From: Cocos nucifera | Taxonomy: Eukaryota > Streptophyta > Magnoliopsida > Arecales > Arecaceae | Assembly (NCBI GenBank): GCA_006176705.1 | Contig: QRFJ01004983.1 | Span: 1-64,000 of the forward strand | Direction of reading: 5' to 3' | Length of the DNA: 64,000 bases | Shown here: positions 26,123 through 36,775 of the stretch, one piece after another | How the letters are laid out: the number at the start of each line of letters is the position of its first letter | Numbering within the stretch: position 1 is the stretch's first letter | Made by a program: the position numbers and the translations under genes | The notes under the pieces: generated by a model | Seen by the model: only the letters and a program-made list of their open reading frames with translations | The model's database searches: none | What the model was told of the DNA's origin: nothing

Positions 26123-28931
26123 ATGGGGATGCCATTTTCATGCTCCGGAGCCAATTATGCTGCTTTGGATGAATCATTTGAAGCTCTCTTCATGAGATCT
26201 CTCAGTTTAGCTGACAATGTGAGATCAACCTTGCGATCGGTCAGCTTCAATGGCCGAGACTCCCAGCCAACTATCCTCAAACCTTTTGGATCTGGGAAGT
26301 TAATTATTCAAGGATCTCGGAGGGACACGTTTCACTTGGAAACGAAGTTCTCCATAAGGAGTCCTACCTCTAAGAAAGAAAGTGCCACAAGATCAGTGGA
26401 TTCCAAAAAATCAAGGTTCAGTAATTTACAGGAAAAGGCACCAGAATCACCAGTGATTGTACCAGACAGGCCGAAACATGAAGCTGCAGTCAAGTTGCAG
26501 AAGGTCTACAAAAGCTTTCGGACGAGAAGACAGCTTGCTGATTGTGCTGTCCTCATAGAGCAGCATTGGTATGGCCTTACCTAGTTATTCTAATTGCTTA
26601 ATTTATAGTCTCTTTTCTGATGCTTTTGGGAAAAAAATAAAAAAAAGGCGCTGCAACCATTTTGACTTTCTGCTGCTGATTTTAGGTGGAAATTGTTAGA
26701 TTTTGCATTGCTCAAGCGGAGTTCTGTCTCTTTCTTTGACATTGAGAAACCAGAATCGGCTGTTTCTCGGTGGTCAAGAGCAAGAACCAGGGCAGCTAAG
26801 GTACTGTCTGATGAACTGTTATATAGTGCATCATAAGTTATGGGCAGTGATGTTGTACCGCATGTCTTAACTTAAAGCTTTCATCTTCATAAATCACAGG
26901 TTGGGAAAGGTTTATCCAAGAATGGGAAAGCTCAGAAACTCGCGTTGCAGCATTGGCTTGAGGCGGTATAGGCCTTGCGAAAACCCAAAATTTTCTTCCA
27001 TCGGTTCGTTAAATTGGCATGTGTTACTTATCAAATTGTTTCTGCTCTATTAACAGATTGACCCTCGGCATCGCTATGGACACAATCTCCACTTTTATTA
27101 TGATTGTTGGCTCCACTGCGAGAGCAGGCAACCTTTCTTCTACTGGTAGGGTTGTGAAGTCTTCTCTTAACACCACTTATAATCAAGTGCTAAATACGAA
27201 TGATAGGGTCAAAGTTACCATGTTTGCCGTAAAATAAAAACCTGTCTCTTTGAAATAATCAGGCTGGATGTGGGTGATGGGAAGGAGGTCAATCTTAAAG
27301 AACATTGCCCTCGATCAAAGCTTCAACAGCAATGCATCAAATATCTTGGCCCGGTAAGCCTCTATCATTAACAAACTCTATGTAAAATAAGCAGTTATTA
27401 GGACTAGTTCAACCTAGATCTGAGTTATATCTTCTCATCATGCAGAAAGAAAGGGAGGCCTATGAAGTAATAATCGAGGATGGAAAGTTCGTGTACAGGA
27501 AAAGCAGGCAAATCCTAGACACATCTGAGGGTATCAAGGATGCCAAGTGGATCTTTGTTTTAAGCGCATCGAAGAGTTTATATGTTGGTCAGGTAAATCT
27601 AGATATCGCAGAAAACTATATGCCGGTATCTTTTGTTATGTTGACTAGCCTGATGCAATTCATTTACCATTGCAGAAGCAGAAGGGTACATTTCAGCACT
27701 CAAGTTTTCTTGCTGGAGGAGCTACATCTGCTGCTGGCAGATTAGTTGTAGAAAAAGGAACACTGAAGGTAGAAAAGATTGATCCGCAGAATAATTTGGA
27801 TTATTTATAAATAATCTTCATTCGATGTGGTTTACTGTTCTTATATCGCCTTGACAGGTTGTGTGGCCTCATAGTGGGCATTACCGCCCAACGGAAGAGA
27901 ACTTCCAGGAATTCATGAATTACCTCAAGGAAAACGATGTGGATCTTACTGATGTTAAGGTAAGCATGCTACTAATATTCATATATGTGATCTTGAAGGT
28001 GAAACCTTCAACCGCTAGCGATGAATTGAAAGATTCTTACTTCGAAATAGCGGTAGCAATGAGACATTAATTTAGCCGATATTGGAAACATATTGTTAAT
28101 TTGAATTATTTTCTTTTTATTCCATGTATACAGTTAAGTCCAACTGAAGGAGATGATGAGTTGCTGAATAGACTTGGAAGCAACCGCTCTCTGAAGCTGG
28201 CTGCCAACCCTGAATCTACAGCACAGCCGTCGCATTGCTCTGACGGAACAACAAGGAAAGATGTGGCAACAGAGAGTGCCAATTCATCGTCTAAGACATC
28301 AGGAGGATTCGGTGTTATAAGTTCCCTCTCTGAATTCAAACTTGGGGCAGAAATACTAGCAAGAAAATCACTCATTTTTGATCTGTACCACAAGCTCCAG
28401 GAGCAGATAATGTTCAGGGACCCAGAAGAAGAGAGTGAAGAAGAATCTGATGAGGAAATAAACTGCACCACAGGCCAGAAGGGGACCGATTCAGATGGAG
28501 ATGATGAAGCAGCTGAAGATTCATCAGCTTCTGAACAAGAGTACATGTTCCGCAAACAAAATCTATTTGCAGAGGAGCAAGGGGAGGAGGATGAAGAAGC
28601 TTCAGTACCGCAAGAAATGATTCTTCAGAGGATTAACTCAAAGAAAGGAATGGAGACATATCAATTGGGAAAGCAGTTATCCTGCAAGTGGACCACAGGG
28701 GCTGGGCCTCGGATTGGGTGGGTGAGGGACTATCCCTCGGAGCTTCAGTTCCGTGCTTTAGAACAACTGAACTTATCTCCGAGGGATGCTGGGCCTTCAA
28801 GATTTGCTTCACCCCGGAATATCACATGCCAAAGCCCAAGATTGGCTGAAGCATCGTCACCGAAAGAGAAGTCGCAGCAACAACCACACAAACCTGGCAG
28901 TGATAGAGATAAAAGAGAAGAAATTCTTTGA
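26123..28931 (+). CDS. IQM: IQ-motif calmodulin-binding protein, IQM family (IQM1-like), nine coding exons
   Basis: Plant-specific calmodulin-binding protein; family members bind calmodulin through one IQ motif without needing calcium and act in hormone and stress signalling and stomatal control. Coding exons, all GT-AG: 26123-26568, 26686-26800, 26900-26965, 27057-27145, 27263-27353, 27446-27592, 27676-27768, 27858-27959, 28134-28931. They total 1947 nt, giving 648 aa and a stop TGA. The phases join exactly, including two split Trp codons. The IQ motif LQKVYKSFRTRR is at residues 125-136, followed by the conserved IQM core (to about 380, with WPHSGHYRPTEENF). An acidic linker (479-491, 530-538) and the conserved C-terminal block QRINSKKGMETYQLGK to LNLSPR (548-600) come next. 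The start has A at -3 and G at +4, and no upstream ATG lies in the leader. Intact and the only likely functional gene here. Which IQM paralogue it is cannot be settled from sequence reading; cytosolic or nuclear location is inferred. Confidence 0.95.
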
Positions 28932-30059
28932 ACTATTGAAATTGTATGTACAGTGATGAGAATATTCTATTCATTTGTTTTGTAGATCTCGAAGAGGAAT
29001 ATGTTGTTTCTTTCAATAAGTTCAAAGGTCAAACTAAACTGATAAATTGAAACATTTCCTCGGTTAAATTTTAGTGTGTTGTCTGGATTTACCCAACAGA
29101 AAGGGAAGGATGCTGGGGAAGAGATCATCCAGAGAATTCACTATCACCTGAGTTGGATTCATGCGATCCAGTGGAGAGCTAGTTTAGACGACTATGACAT
29201 AGAAAGAGCGTCATAACTCCCGGAAGAGGTGTTTTTTTTGAAATATTGAAACAACGGTGTCGAGCACTCCAAATGGGATTGCCATCACGGACATTCGCTT
29301 TACATAGAGAGAAGATATCATGATAAAACGAAATTAAATTTCATGATCACAGGCGTCAAATATCTTTTTGGTCGGAAAATCTTTTCTCCTTTTGCGGTGC
29401 AGGTTATAGCAGGGATTCTATCAGTTTTCTCTAGTGCAGGGCATATACTAGAATCATCATATAGGTAAAATATGGAAGATCAGACCTAAATAGTAGCGAC
29501 AAATTTGTATCAAGGCATTACTTAAATAGCGTAAAACTGATGCGAGGGCCGATGTTCTTTGTCTTTGGAGAATGCTAAAGTTGCTCCGCCTGCTGAGAAA
29601 TAAAAGAATTATTTGTCATGTTGGTAATGGCTAGGGAGGTTCCTTCACCCCTTCTAAATCTGGGGAGTCAATATCAATCTGGGCAAAAACGGAGGTCGAG
29701 AAACTCGGACCGAATTCTGACCACAGGCATCCCACCAGCCTACAAAGTGTTCGACCACAATGGGTTTTGGAGTAAAAGGGATAAAGGTATAATCTAAACA
29801 TGCTTGTTGGAGGAAGACACTGGGTAAGGTCATTAAGTTTGAGAGCCGATCATAGAAAGAAGAATTCAAAGAACGCAAAGGTGGGCACGGAAACACTTGG
29901 ACGAGGCCAAATTGATGAGCAAAATAGTTCAGGATGTTCGAAGGTTTGCTTTTGTAATTTCGACTAACCGAGAATAATGAAGTAGGAGTATGTAAAAAAT
30001 CATCTAAATTGCAAATCTGTTCTGAAATGGATTCTTTAATTCAGTTTATACCAACTTTT
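28932..30059. other. 3' UTR of the IQM gene and intergenic DNA
   Basis: The first 100-150 bases after the stop are T-rich, with an AATAAG near 29014 and TGTA motifs, and probably hold the polyadenylation region. The rest shows no gene and no clear transposon. A short - strand frame (29654-29896) has no recognisable domain. Confidence 0.45.
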
Positions 30060-30061
30060 TT

Positions 30062-30287
30062 TTCTAATTTGGTTTGATATTAGTTTGAGAAAGTTTTGAA
30101 CCAAAAAATTTATTTCAGTTTTGATTTGAGTGATTAGAAGACCGATTCAAACTGGTATATATATATATATATATATTTGTTCTAATTTGGTTTGGTATTA
30201 GTTTCGGAAAGTTTTGAACAAAAAAAATTATTTTAATGTCAGTTTGAGTAATTAGAAGATTGATTCAAACTGGTATATATATATATT
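30062..30287. repeat. Tandem duplication of about 110 bp, each copy ending in (TA)n
   Basis: Copy 1 (about 30062-30176) and copy 2 (about 30180-30287) share TCTAATTTGGTTTG, GATTCAAACTGG and a terminal TA run (30156-30176 and about 30274-30286). Confidence 0.85.
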
Positions 30288-30504
30288 GTTGGTGTAGAAA
30301 ATGGTCGGCCGCCGAAGATTATTAGAGATGGAATTTGGGATTTCGCCGGTCGGAACCTATAAGATAAGTCATGGCCGAAGGTGGCTCCGATGTAGATCCT
30401 CCGATGATCAAGTTAATATTCTGGCCAATAAAAATGGAGTACTCAGAAGATTAAAGATGAAAAGAGAGCTTAGAGAAGAAAACGTATCTGGAGGATCCTA
30501 ATAG
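30288..30504. repeat. Unclassified repeat remnant before the SIRE-like element
   Basis: GC-richer segment starting TGTTGGTGTAGAAAATGG and interrupted at 30504 by the next LTR. The TG start and GCCGGTCGG-type text resemble an LTR beginning, but no second copy or internal region is visible here. Confidence 0.3.
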
Positions 30505-31956
30505 TGTTGACCCCATGATTGATTTTGATGATTGTCAAACTTTGAGTGTTTAAGTATTTAATCATGTATTTCAAGAATGGATGTAGGTCTTTTCAGATTT
30601 TCAAGTTAAAATTATAATTTTATCAAGTTAGAGATAAAAAAATGATAAGGGGCAAAATCATAATTTTACAAAGTTGAAGAAAATCTATTTCGGAAGTTTC
30701 AAGAATAAGCTTAGAAGATTTCTGATCTTTTAGATGCAGTCCCATAATTTTTGGATTCATAAATTAGAAGAAAATCAAGTTATAGCAAAAGGGTCAACCC
30801 AAGGATGACTCTTAGGTCATCCTCTTTCGAAATGGGTTGCTCGGCATACTTGGCATGCAAACTAGGCCGACCCAGTCTGAGACTGAGCCGATCTAGTCTT
30901 AGTGGAAGCAAAAGACAGAAAGTGCAGAAAGCTAGTTTTTCAAGACCGAAGAGACTGAGCTGATCCAGCTATAAACTGAGTCGATTTAGTTATGACTGAG
31001 TCGACCCAGTCAAAAACTAAGCCGACCTAGTGATCGTATTGGCTAGTTTTCTACAGCCTTTTCAAACGGTCATTTCTCCACTCCAATGGCTATTTTAAGG
31101 CTTTCAATGGCTAGAATTGATCCTCAAGCTATCACAAAGAATATAAAAGGCTAGAGAAACATTTGGGAAGCAAGATCAAGTGAATTAAAAGTAGAAATCA
31201 TTAAAATAGTGAGGTTCATTAAATATCTAAAGAAAAAGAGAGTAAAGAGAGGATCTTGTGAATCAAATTCAAAGAGCTTCAAAGTATGATCATCCTCATT
31301 CATTCAAGCTTTCTCTCAGCCTTCAAAGGAGAGAATACAAAGTTTCAAGAGCCATTTTTCAACCTCTCCATCAAACTTCAAAAAAAGTTCTTTTTCTTTT
31401 TATTTTTGTGCTAAATTTTACTTGTATTTTTGTTTCTTTACAAGTTTCTTTGGAGGAAAGAAACTTGAGATATAGGTTGGTCCAAGCCAAAAATTGGATA
31501 GTGTAAAGGATGTGATTGGTGCTCCTAGGTTAAAACCAACCAGATTGATAGTAAATCTGAGAAAACTATCAGTGTAGGATTATGGTTGGTGAGCCTGACA
31601 AAACTAACTGAATTTATTTATGATCCTGGGTCAAAACAAATGTACTATAATCATGGATTATAGTAAAATTTTCAAGAGGATAGCTTGGAGAGTGGATGTA
31701 GGTGCGGGATTGCACCGAACCATTATAACGTCTTTGTGTATTTGTTTTGTGGTTTTGCTTTTCTTGCTTTTCTTATTTGCTTTACATATTTGCATTAGTT
31801 AGTTACTTTTAATTCTGCTGCTACACATTGCTCATTTACCATAAATATTCAAATTTCTCTTAATTAGAAGCACATATTTATTTTATAGTATAATTTATTC
31901 AAAAATTTTATAAATCTAATTTACCCCCGCTCTTGGATAGCCATACCTGGGTAACA
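30505..31956 (+). repeat. 5' LTR of a SIRE/Maximus-like copia element
   Basis: It starts TGTTGACCCCATGATTG and ends GGGTAACA, 1452 bp, followed two bases later by a tRNA-Met primer site. It carries a short array of diverged ACTGAGCCGAYCYAGT-like units at about 30870-31035. This layout and the Gag that follows fit the SIRE lineage. The left flank AATAG (30500-30504) would be the target duplication; its partner was not found. Confidence 0.75.
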
Positions 31957-31958
31957 AG

Positions 31959-31969
31959 TGGTATCAGAG
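31959..31969 (+). other. Primer-binding site of the SIRE-like element
   Basis: TGGTATCAGAG matches the initiator tRNA-Met primer site used by copia elements and lies 2 nt after the LTR. Confidence 0.85.
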
Positions 31970-32030
31970 TAGGTGCTCTGTTATTAGTTGTTGACCTAAC
32001 CATCAAGAGCTAAAGATCTAGGCAATCCAA

Positions 32031-33250
32031 ATGGATTTTTTGTTTAGTAAAGGCTATTCTATTGATAGACCGCTAATGCTTAATGAATCAAATTATAGTT
32101 ATTGGAAAGTACGCATGTGTATCTTCATACAAGCATACAATTATAACTTATGGAGGATCATAGTTGATGGCTCACACACCCCTAAAGTATTAAAAGAGCA
32201 TGATAAAAAAATAATATAATTAAATACTAAGGCCTTAAATATACTTTATTATTTATTAAATATAAATGAGTTTAAGCTAATTTCTTCTTGTATTTCAGCA
32301 AAATAAGTTTGGAAGAAATTGGAAATGACTTTTGAGAAAGTCGATCGAAAAGAAGAATCAAGCTCCCAAGAGGATAATCAAGCTCACCCCAGTATATGCC
32401 TCATAGCTCATGAGAATGAAAAGAAAAAGAAAAAAAAGAAACAAAAAAAAAAAGAAAGCATTGATTAAGGGGAAGCAAAGCAAAAAAGTGAAGAATGAGA
32501 AAGAGGAGAAAGGTATAGCAAGTTGTTGCCTCATGGCTCAAAAAGATGAGGTATATCATAAACACTTCTCTGAATTTACTTTTAATGAATTATATGAAAC
32601 CTTCAATGAGTTAATGGATGAACATAAGAAGGAAAGGCTATAAAATAAAGAACTTGAAAAATTTAATCTTTCTTTGGCTGAACAAAAAGATAAAATTTTA
32701 AGTGAAATTTTTTTTTTTGAAAAATATGGAAAACATGGCCAAAGAAAAAAAAATTCTTGAAATAAATTAAAACTCTAACTAAGAAAAATAATAATATAAT
32801 TAAATCTAAAAATTTTTAGTTAAAAAAAAGAAAGATTTTTAAAATCTAAAAAATCTATGATTGAAAAAAATCTTAAGTTGAAAGAAGAACTTAATAAAGT
32901 AAGATTTTCTGCTAAAGAAAAGAATAAATTTAAAAAAATTTTTTAGAAGAAATGTCATACTAAAGAAAGAGATTGAAAGCTTAAAGTCCATAATTAAAAA
33001 ATTTATAATTGGGTCTCAAAAGCTTCAAGCCATTTTAAATAATCAAAGAGCTATTTTTGACAAACATGAAATTAGTTATGATTCAATAAGAAAATAAAAG
33101 TTTGACAAAAATATGTTTAACAAAGCTTCAAATGAAAATCATTTAATTAAATACTTTAAATATAATAAAATTGGTCATAAAATTTTTGAATGCAACATTA
33201 AAAAAAATAGCTAAACTTATATCAAACAAATTTGGGTTCCAAAAGGAACC
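32031..33250 (+). pseudogene. gag remnant of the SIRE-like element
   Basis: The first 62 codons are open (32031-32219), with the SIRE-type Gag text GYSIDRPLMLNESNYSYWKV. Stops and indels follow. A lysine-rich stretch and ASCCLMAQKDEV...FNELYETFNEL (32410-32643) match the middle of SIRE Gag. Near 33160-33230 the zinc knuckle is decayed: YFKYNKIGHKIFEC has lost two cysteines. It is followed by QIWVPKGTMSYNLHG, typical of the Gag-protease junction. The coding sequence stops near 33300, so protease, integrase, RT and RNase H are missing. Confidence 0.75.
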
Positions 33251-33385
33251 ATGAGCTATAACCTTCATGGATCTAAGATAACTTAGGTATCAAAAATTAG
33301 TAAGTGATTTTTGTAGGTACTCCAATCATCTAATGAAGTGAAAAAAGTAAATTTTTATGGATGGATGCTGTAGAAATAAAAGAAG

Positions 33386-34502
33386 TGTTAGAAATTGTAT
33401 CATAAAGCTAATCATCTAGATTGTAGATGATTAAACTAAATATAATTATACTTAAATTATTAATAAATAAAATTATTATTTTGGCCTTTTCATCATTTTA
33501 TGCATCTTTCTGTAATGACGTCTTCTATGATGAAGTCCTTAGGGCTATTTAAACTCGACAAAGGAGGATTTATCATTTAGTCCTCAAAATGTATTCGCGA
33601 CCAAATGATTCGTTGTTATCCATGACGACAACGTATCGAGTGTAGGTCGTTGTGTGCCATAAGTGTTGATTGTTCTCTTAACCAAGAAGTATGGAGATAC
33701 TGTTATAGCATGCAGGTGAAGTGTAGGGGTACATTTCACTGAACGTGATCCAACTGCTAAGCTCTCTACTATCAAGAGTTGCTTGCGAAGGATATGGATA
33801 TAAGTATCTCTTAGACCTGAGATCACCATGGTGACCTGCAAGCAACTCACTGCACTTAGGTACCGGCCTACCTGAACTTCTAATTCAGTGATGGAAGGCT
33901 ACTGGATGTAGTCAAGTACTTGGCTTGTCGGTGTGTGAGTTAAGATGGGATTGACCCCTCCAAGTATTGGAGCAAGTATATCACCGTATTTCAATTTAGC
34001 AAACCTTCGGCTGGGGTGGTCCATGTGATGGACACTGAGTTTTGAAATACATTATGGATGAATTTTAGGATTGATAATAAATCCTAAATCGTCCTTTGAG
34101 CATCGAAATCAAAGGAATGAATTATACGGTAATCATATGCCATAGGTTCATGGATATTGCATTGTAATTATTAGATCTATTCGAACGTCGGGTATCATTG
34201 CTAGATGGTCACATCGATTGGTATAGAAAATTAGTTTCTATGCTACCGACTTAAGATTCGAACCTATGGGGTCACACACAATAGGTGTTTCTACCTGATC
34301 TGATGGCTGATATTGAGTCTCAATGATCTAAGACTCTATGGTCAAGAGTCTCACAGGATTGAAATTCTATGACCAAGAGTCCCACTGGATAGGGACTCTA
34401 AGTCCTTCATATCTGGGACTCTCTGAAGGAGAGTCCTGATGATCTGAGACTCTATGGTCAAGAGTCCCACTAGACTAGGATACTGTAACCAAGAGTCTTA
34501 GT
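33386..34502 (+). repeat. LTR-like fragment H interrupting the SIRE-like element
   Basis: It begins TGTTAGAAATTG directly after SIRE-type coding text. It runs without coding capacity to 34502, where LTR C starts. The order of motifs (TG start, AT-rich head, mid part with ACTGAACGTGATCC and GTGTGAGTTAAGATGGG) looks like a distant copia LTR. The other end is not in the window, so the call is tentative. Confidence 0.4.
34315..34500. repeat. Imperfect short tandem repeat in fragment H
   Basis: At least four diverged units of the type GACTCTATGGTCAAGAGTCC plus a spacer. Many units contain GGACTC/GAGTCC inverted pairs. LTR C inserted at its right edge. Confidence 0.7.
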
Positions 34503-35115
34503 TGTTAGATATGTGTGCCCTAGAAGTCAGAATTGGCTGACACTTATAATACACTTCTAGGAGCAAAATTATAATTTTAACTATAAATAATAAAATAGAT
34601 TATTTTCTATCATAAATGTATATTTTGTGTCTGTGATACATCCCTTGAGTTAATGGTAATGATAATTCATATTTTCGAGAGTTGAAAATTTAAGACATGA
34701 ATTTTCGTTATTAACTCATAAAATGCTCCTGACCGTAGGATTATCATGAGGATGGTGATTAATCTAGAAGGTTGGTGTACAATCACTTTTTTATAGTAGA
34801 TGAGTCTTGAGTCTACAGTGTAGAGACACTAGAGCAAGAGTGCAGATACTTATTAGAGAACGAGGGCATTGAGCATGACCACCTCGAGCAGTCATAAGAA
34901 AGTCTACCTTCTCATCGATGATTGACTCGAAGTTGTAGTGGTATGTCTGATTCTTTGATCTGAGGTGCATCGGTAGTTTACCTTGAGGGTGTTATAGTTT
35001 GACTACACCATGACTCAGTCTCCTAGCCATTCGAAATCCTAAGGTGTATGTTGGCCATAGCATGTTCATTGTAGAAATTAGATTGCACCAAGAGGGGATC
35101 TATTTACCTCGGTGG
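34503..35115 (+). repeat. LTR fragment C (+ strand), split by element B
   Basis: It starts TGTTAGATATGTGTGCCC and is collinear with the first 610 bp of the family LTR, up to CCTCGGTGG at 35115, where element B begins. It shares the B subtype text (ACTATAAATAATAAAAT). The remainder must lie beyond the right end of the window, so element or solo LTR cannot be told. Confidence 0.85.
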
Positions 35116-36775
35116 TGAAGGGGAAAATCAGATTTTTTTGGATCAGGTTCGTTCAAATCTGATTGGATCAAGAGGCATATTTCAAAAATTTTCTCTTAAA
35201 TTCAAATCAGATCTGACATTTTTCAAATCTAATTTTATGATCTGATAAATAAGAAAATTAAATTAAATTAAATCTAAATTAATGTTATCTTGATACTGGG
35301 TAATCTGATTACCCCTTGATGATCCTGCTGATTACTCGAGATTCTGGATCTAGCCATGCAAGCGCTTGGTCTCTACCGGTATCCACTCAGGCTGGATCTA
35401 GAGATCTTCTTCTTCTTCTTTTTTTCTCCAAAACTCAGATTTAGATTTGATTTGGAGGATCTTCAAAACTCCTTTTAAAGATGTGCTGCAGTCTCTTTTA
35501 GCAGGACTGTCTTCTTGCTTTCCTATCACCTTTTGATTGTCCTAATCGCACCAAACTCGTGCCCAACATTCCTTGGGCGTGGAGAGGAGAGAGAGGATCA
35601 AAAGATGGCATGGAGGAGGGAGAGGGGCAGCCTTGGGGCGTGGCTAGGAGAAAGCTCTCTATAGGTTGGGCGCAGATAGGGTTTATTTATAGATCCTACT
35701 ACGCCATGCAGTGCTGCATCATCCCGGTCAATCACGTTGCTTCATGCAATCAGATCTAAATTTGATTGATGGAATGACATCACCTGATCCAATCAGATGA
35801 GAGCCCCACAGATTCATCCTTAGATGGTGCGTAAGACTGATCAAAGTCTATAGGTAAGGGTCACATAGTTTGAATCCAAGAAGCAACCTAGAGTCCCATC
35901 CGTATGGGACTCCAGGCGTCCCTATCCATGGGTGCATGCCATCCTAGGCGTGCACCCCCTCCTTTCCAAATTTTAGTGAGGGGACAAGCCTCTATCTGCT
36001 CTCCAATAAGTGCATGACATATGGGCAGATGTCCAAGGGTCAAAGGTCAACGTTTGACCAAAGTCAAAGGACAAGAATTAGCAGGTGACAAAAAATGGCA
36101 GGTGCTTTCTCAAATTTATCTTATAAATTAAGAAAATCTTTTTTTGACCTAGACAAGCTCTAGTCAGATCAGAAAAAGGTACTTGAGTGAGCACAAACAT
36201 ATTTGGCTCAGTCGAGGCAACTTATAATGATAATAGAAGGAGAATGTTAGGCATAATCGTGTGCTAGCATGATTTTCTTGAACCTAATTGAATCTAATTC
36301 AAATCAATTAAACTGGATTAGTCCAATTGATGATATTCAGATCTAGACCTTTATTTGTGTGGCCTAGTTAGGTTCCGTTCTATATGATAATGGGATATGT
36401 CATGATCCCCATCATCAACATCATCGAAACTCCTTTCGATGGATCAGAACTCTTCTGATTCAGATAACTAGAATGATCGATCATCTAAATCATTCTAATT
36501 ACTTTCAAAATTCTCCAGTGACACCTAGTAGTATGTGGTGGCAATCCATCAAAACTGAAAACGAACCTCTTGGTGCAGCTTCTGTGTGATTAAGTTCTTC
36601 TATTTTGAGCCTCGATCAGATTAGGATTAAGGTGAACTCGTCAAATCCTAATTTCTATCTTATGATTTAATCATTTAATTTAAATTTGATGTAAAAACCT
36701 TAATAGAAACTCTTTCTATTATTTCACTCTCTGCCATGGCCATGGGCTTATTGACTTGATTCTCATGATCATCAT
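35116..36775 (-). repeat. 3' LTR of element B, outer part (split by element A)
   Basis: Reading left to right it begins TGAAGGGGAAAATC, the complement of the LTR end, and matches the B 5' LTR at 63424-64000 closely (both have GAGGCATATTTCA and GATCCTGCTGATT). It breaks at 36775 and resumes at 47176. The five bases before it, GGTGG (35111-35115), are the expected left copy of B's target duplication in LTR C. Confidence 0.9.
36771..36775. other. Target-site duplication of element A, left copy
   Basis: CATCA, repeated at 47176-47180. Joining the two sides once restores the uninterrupted LTR text ATGATCATCATAGGGCTG. Confidence 0.9.

Noticed and set aside
28106..28555. Antisense frame of 149 codons
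   Set aside because: Shadow of the Ser- and Glu-rich last IQM exon.
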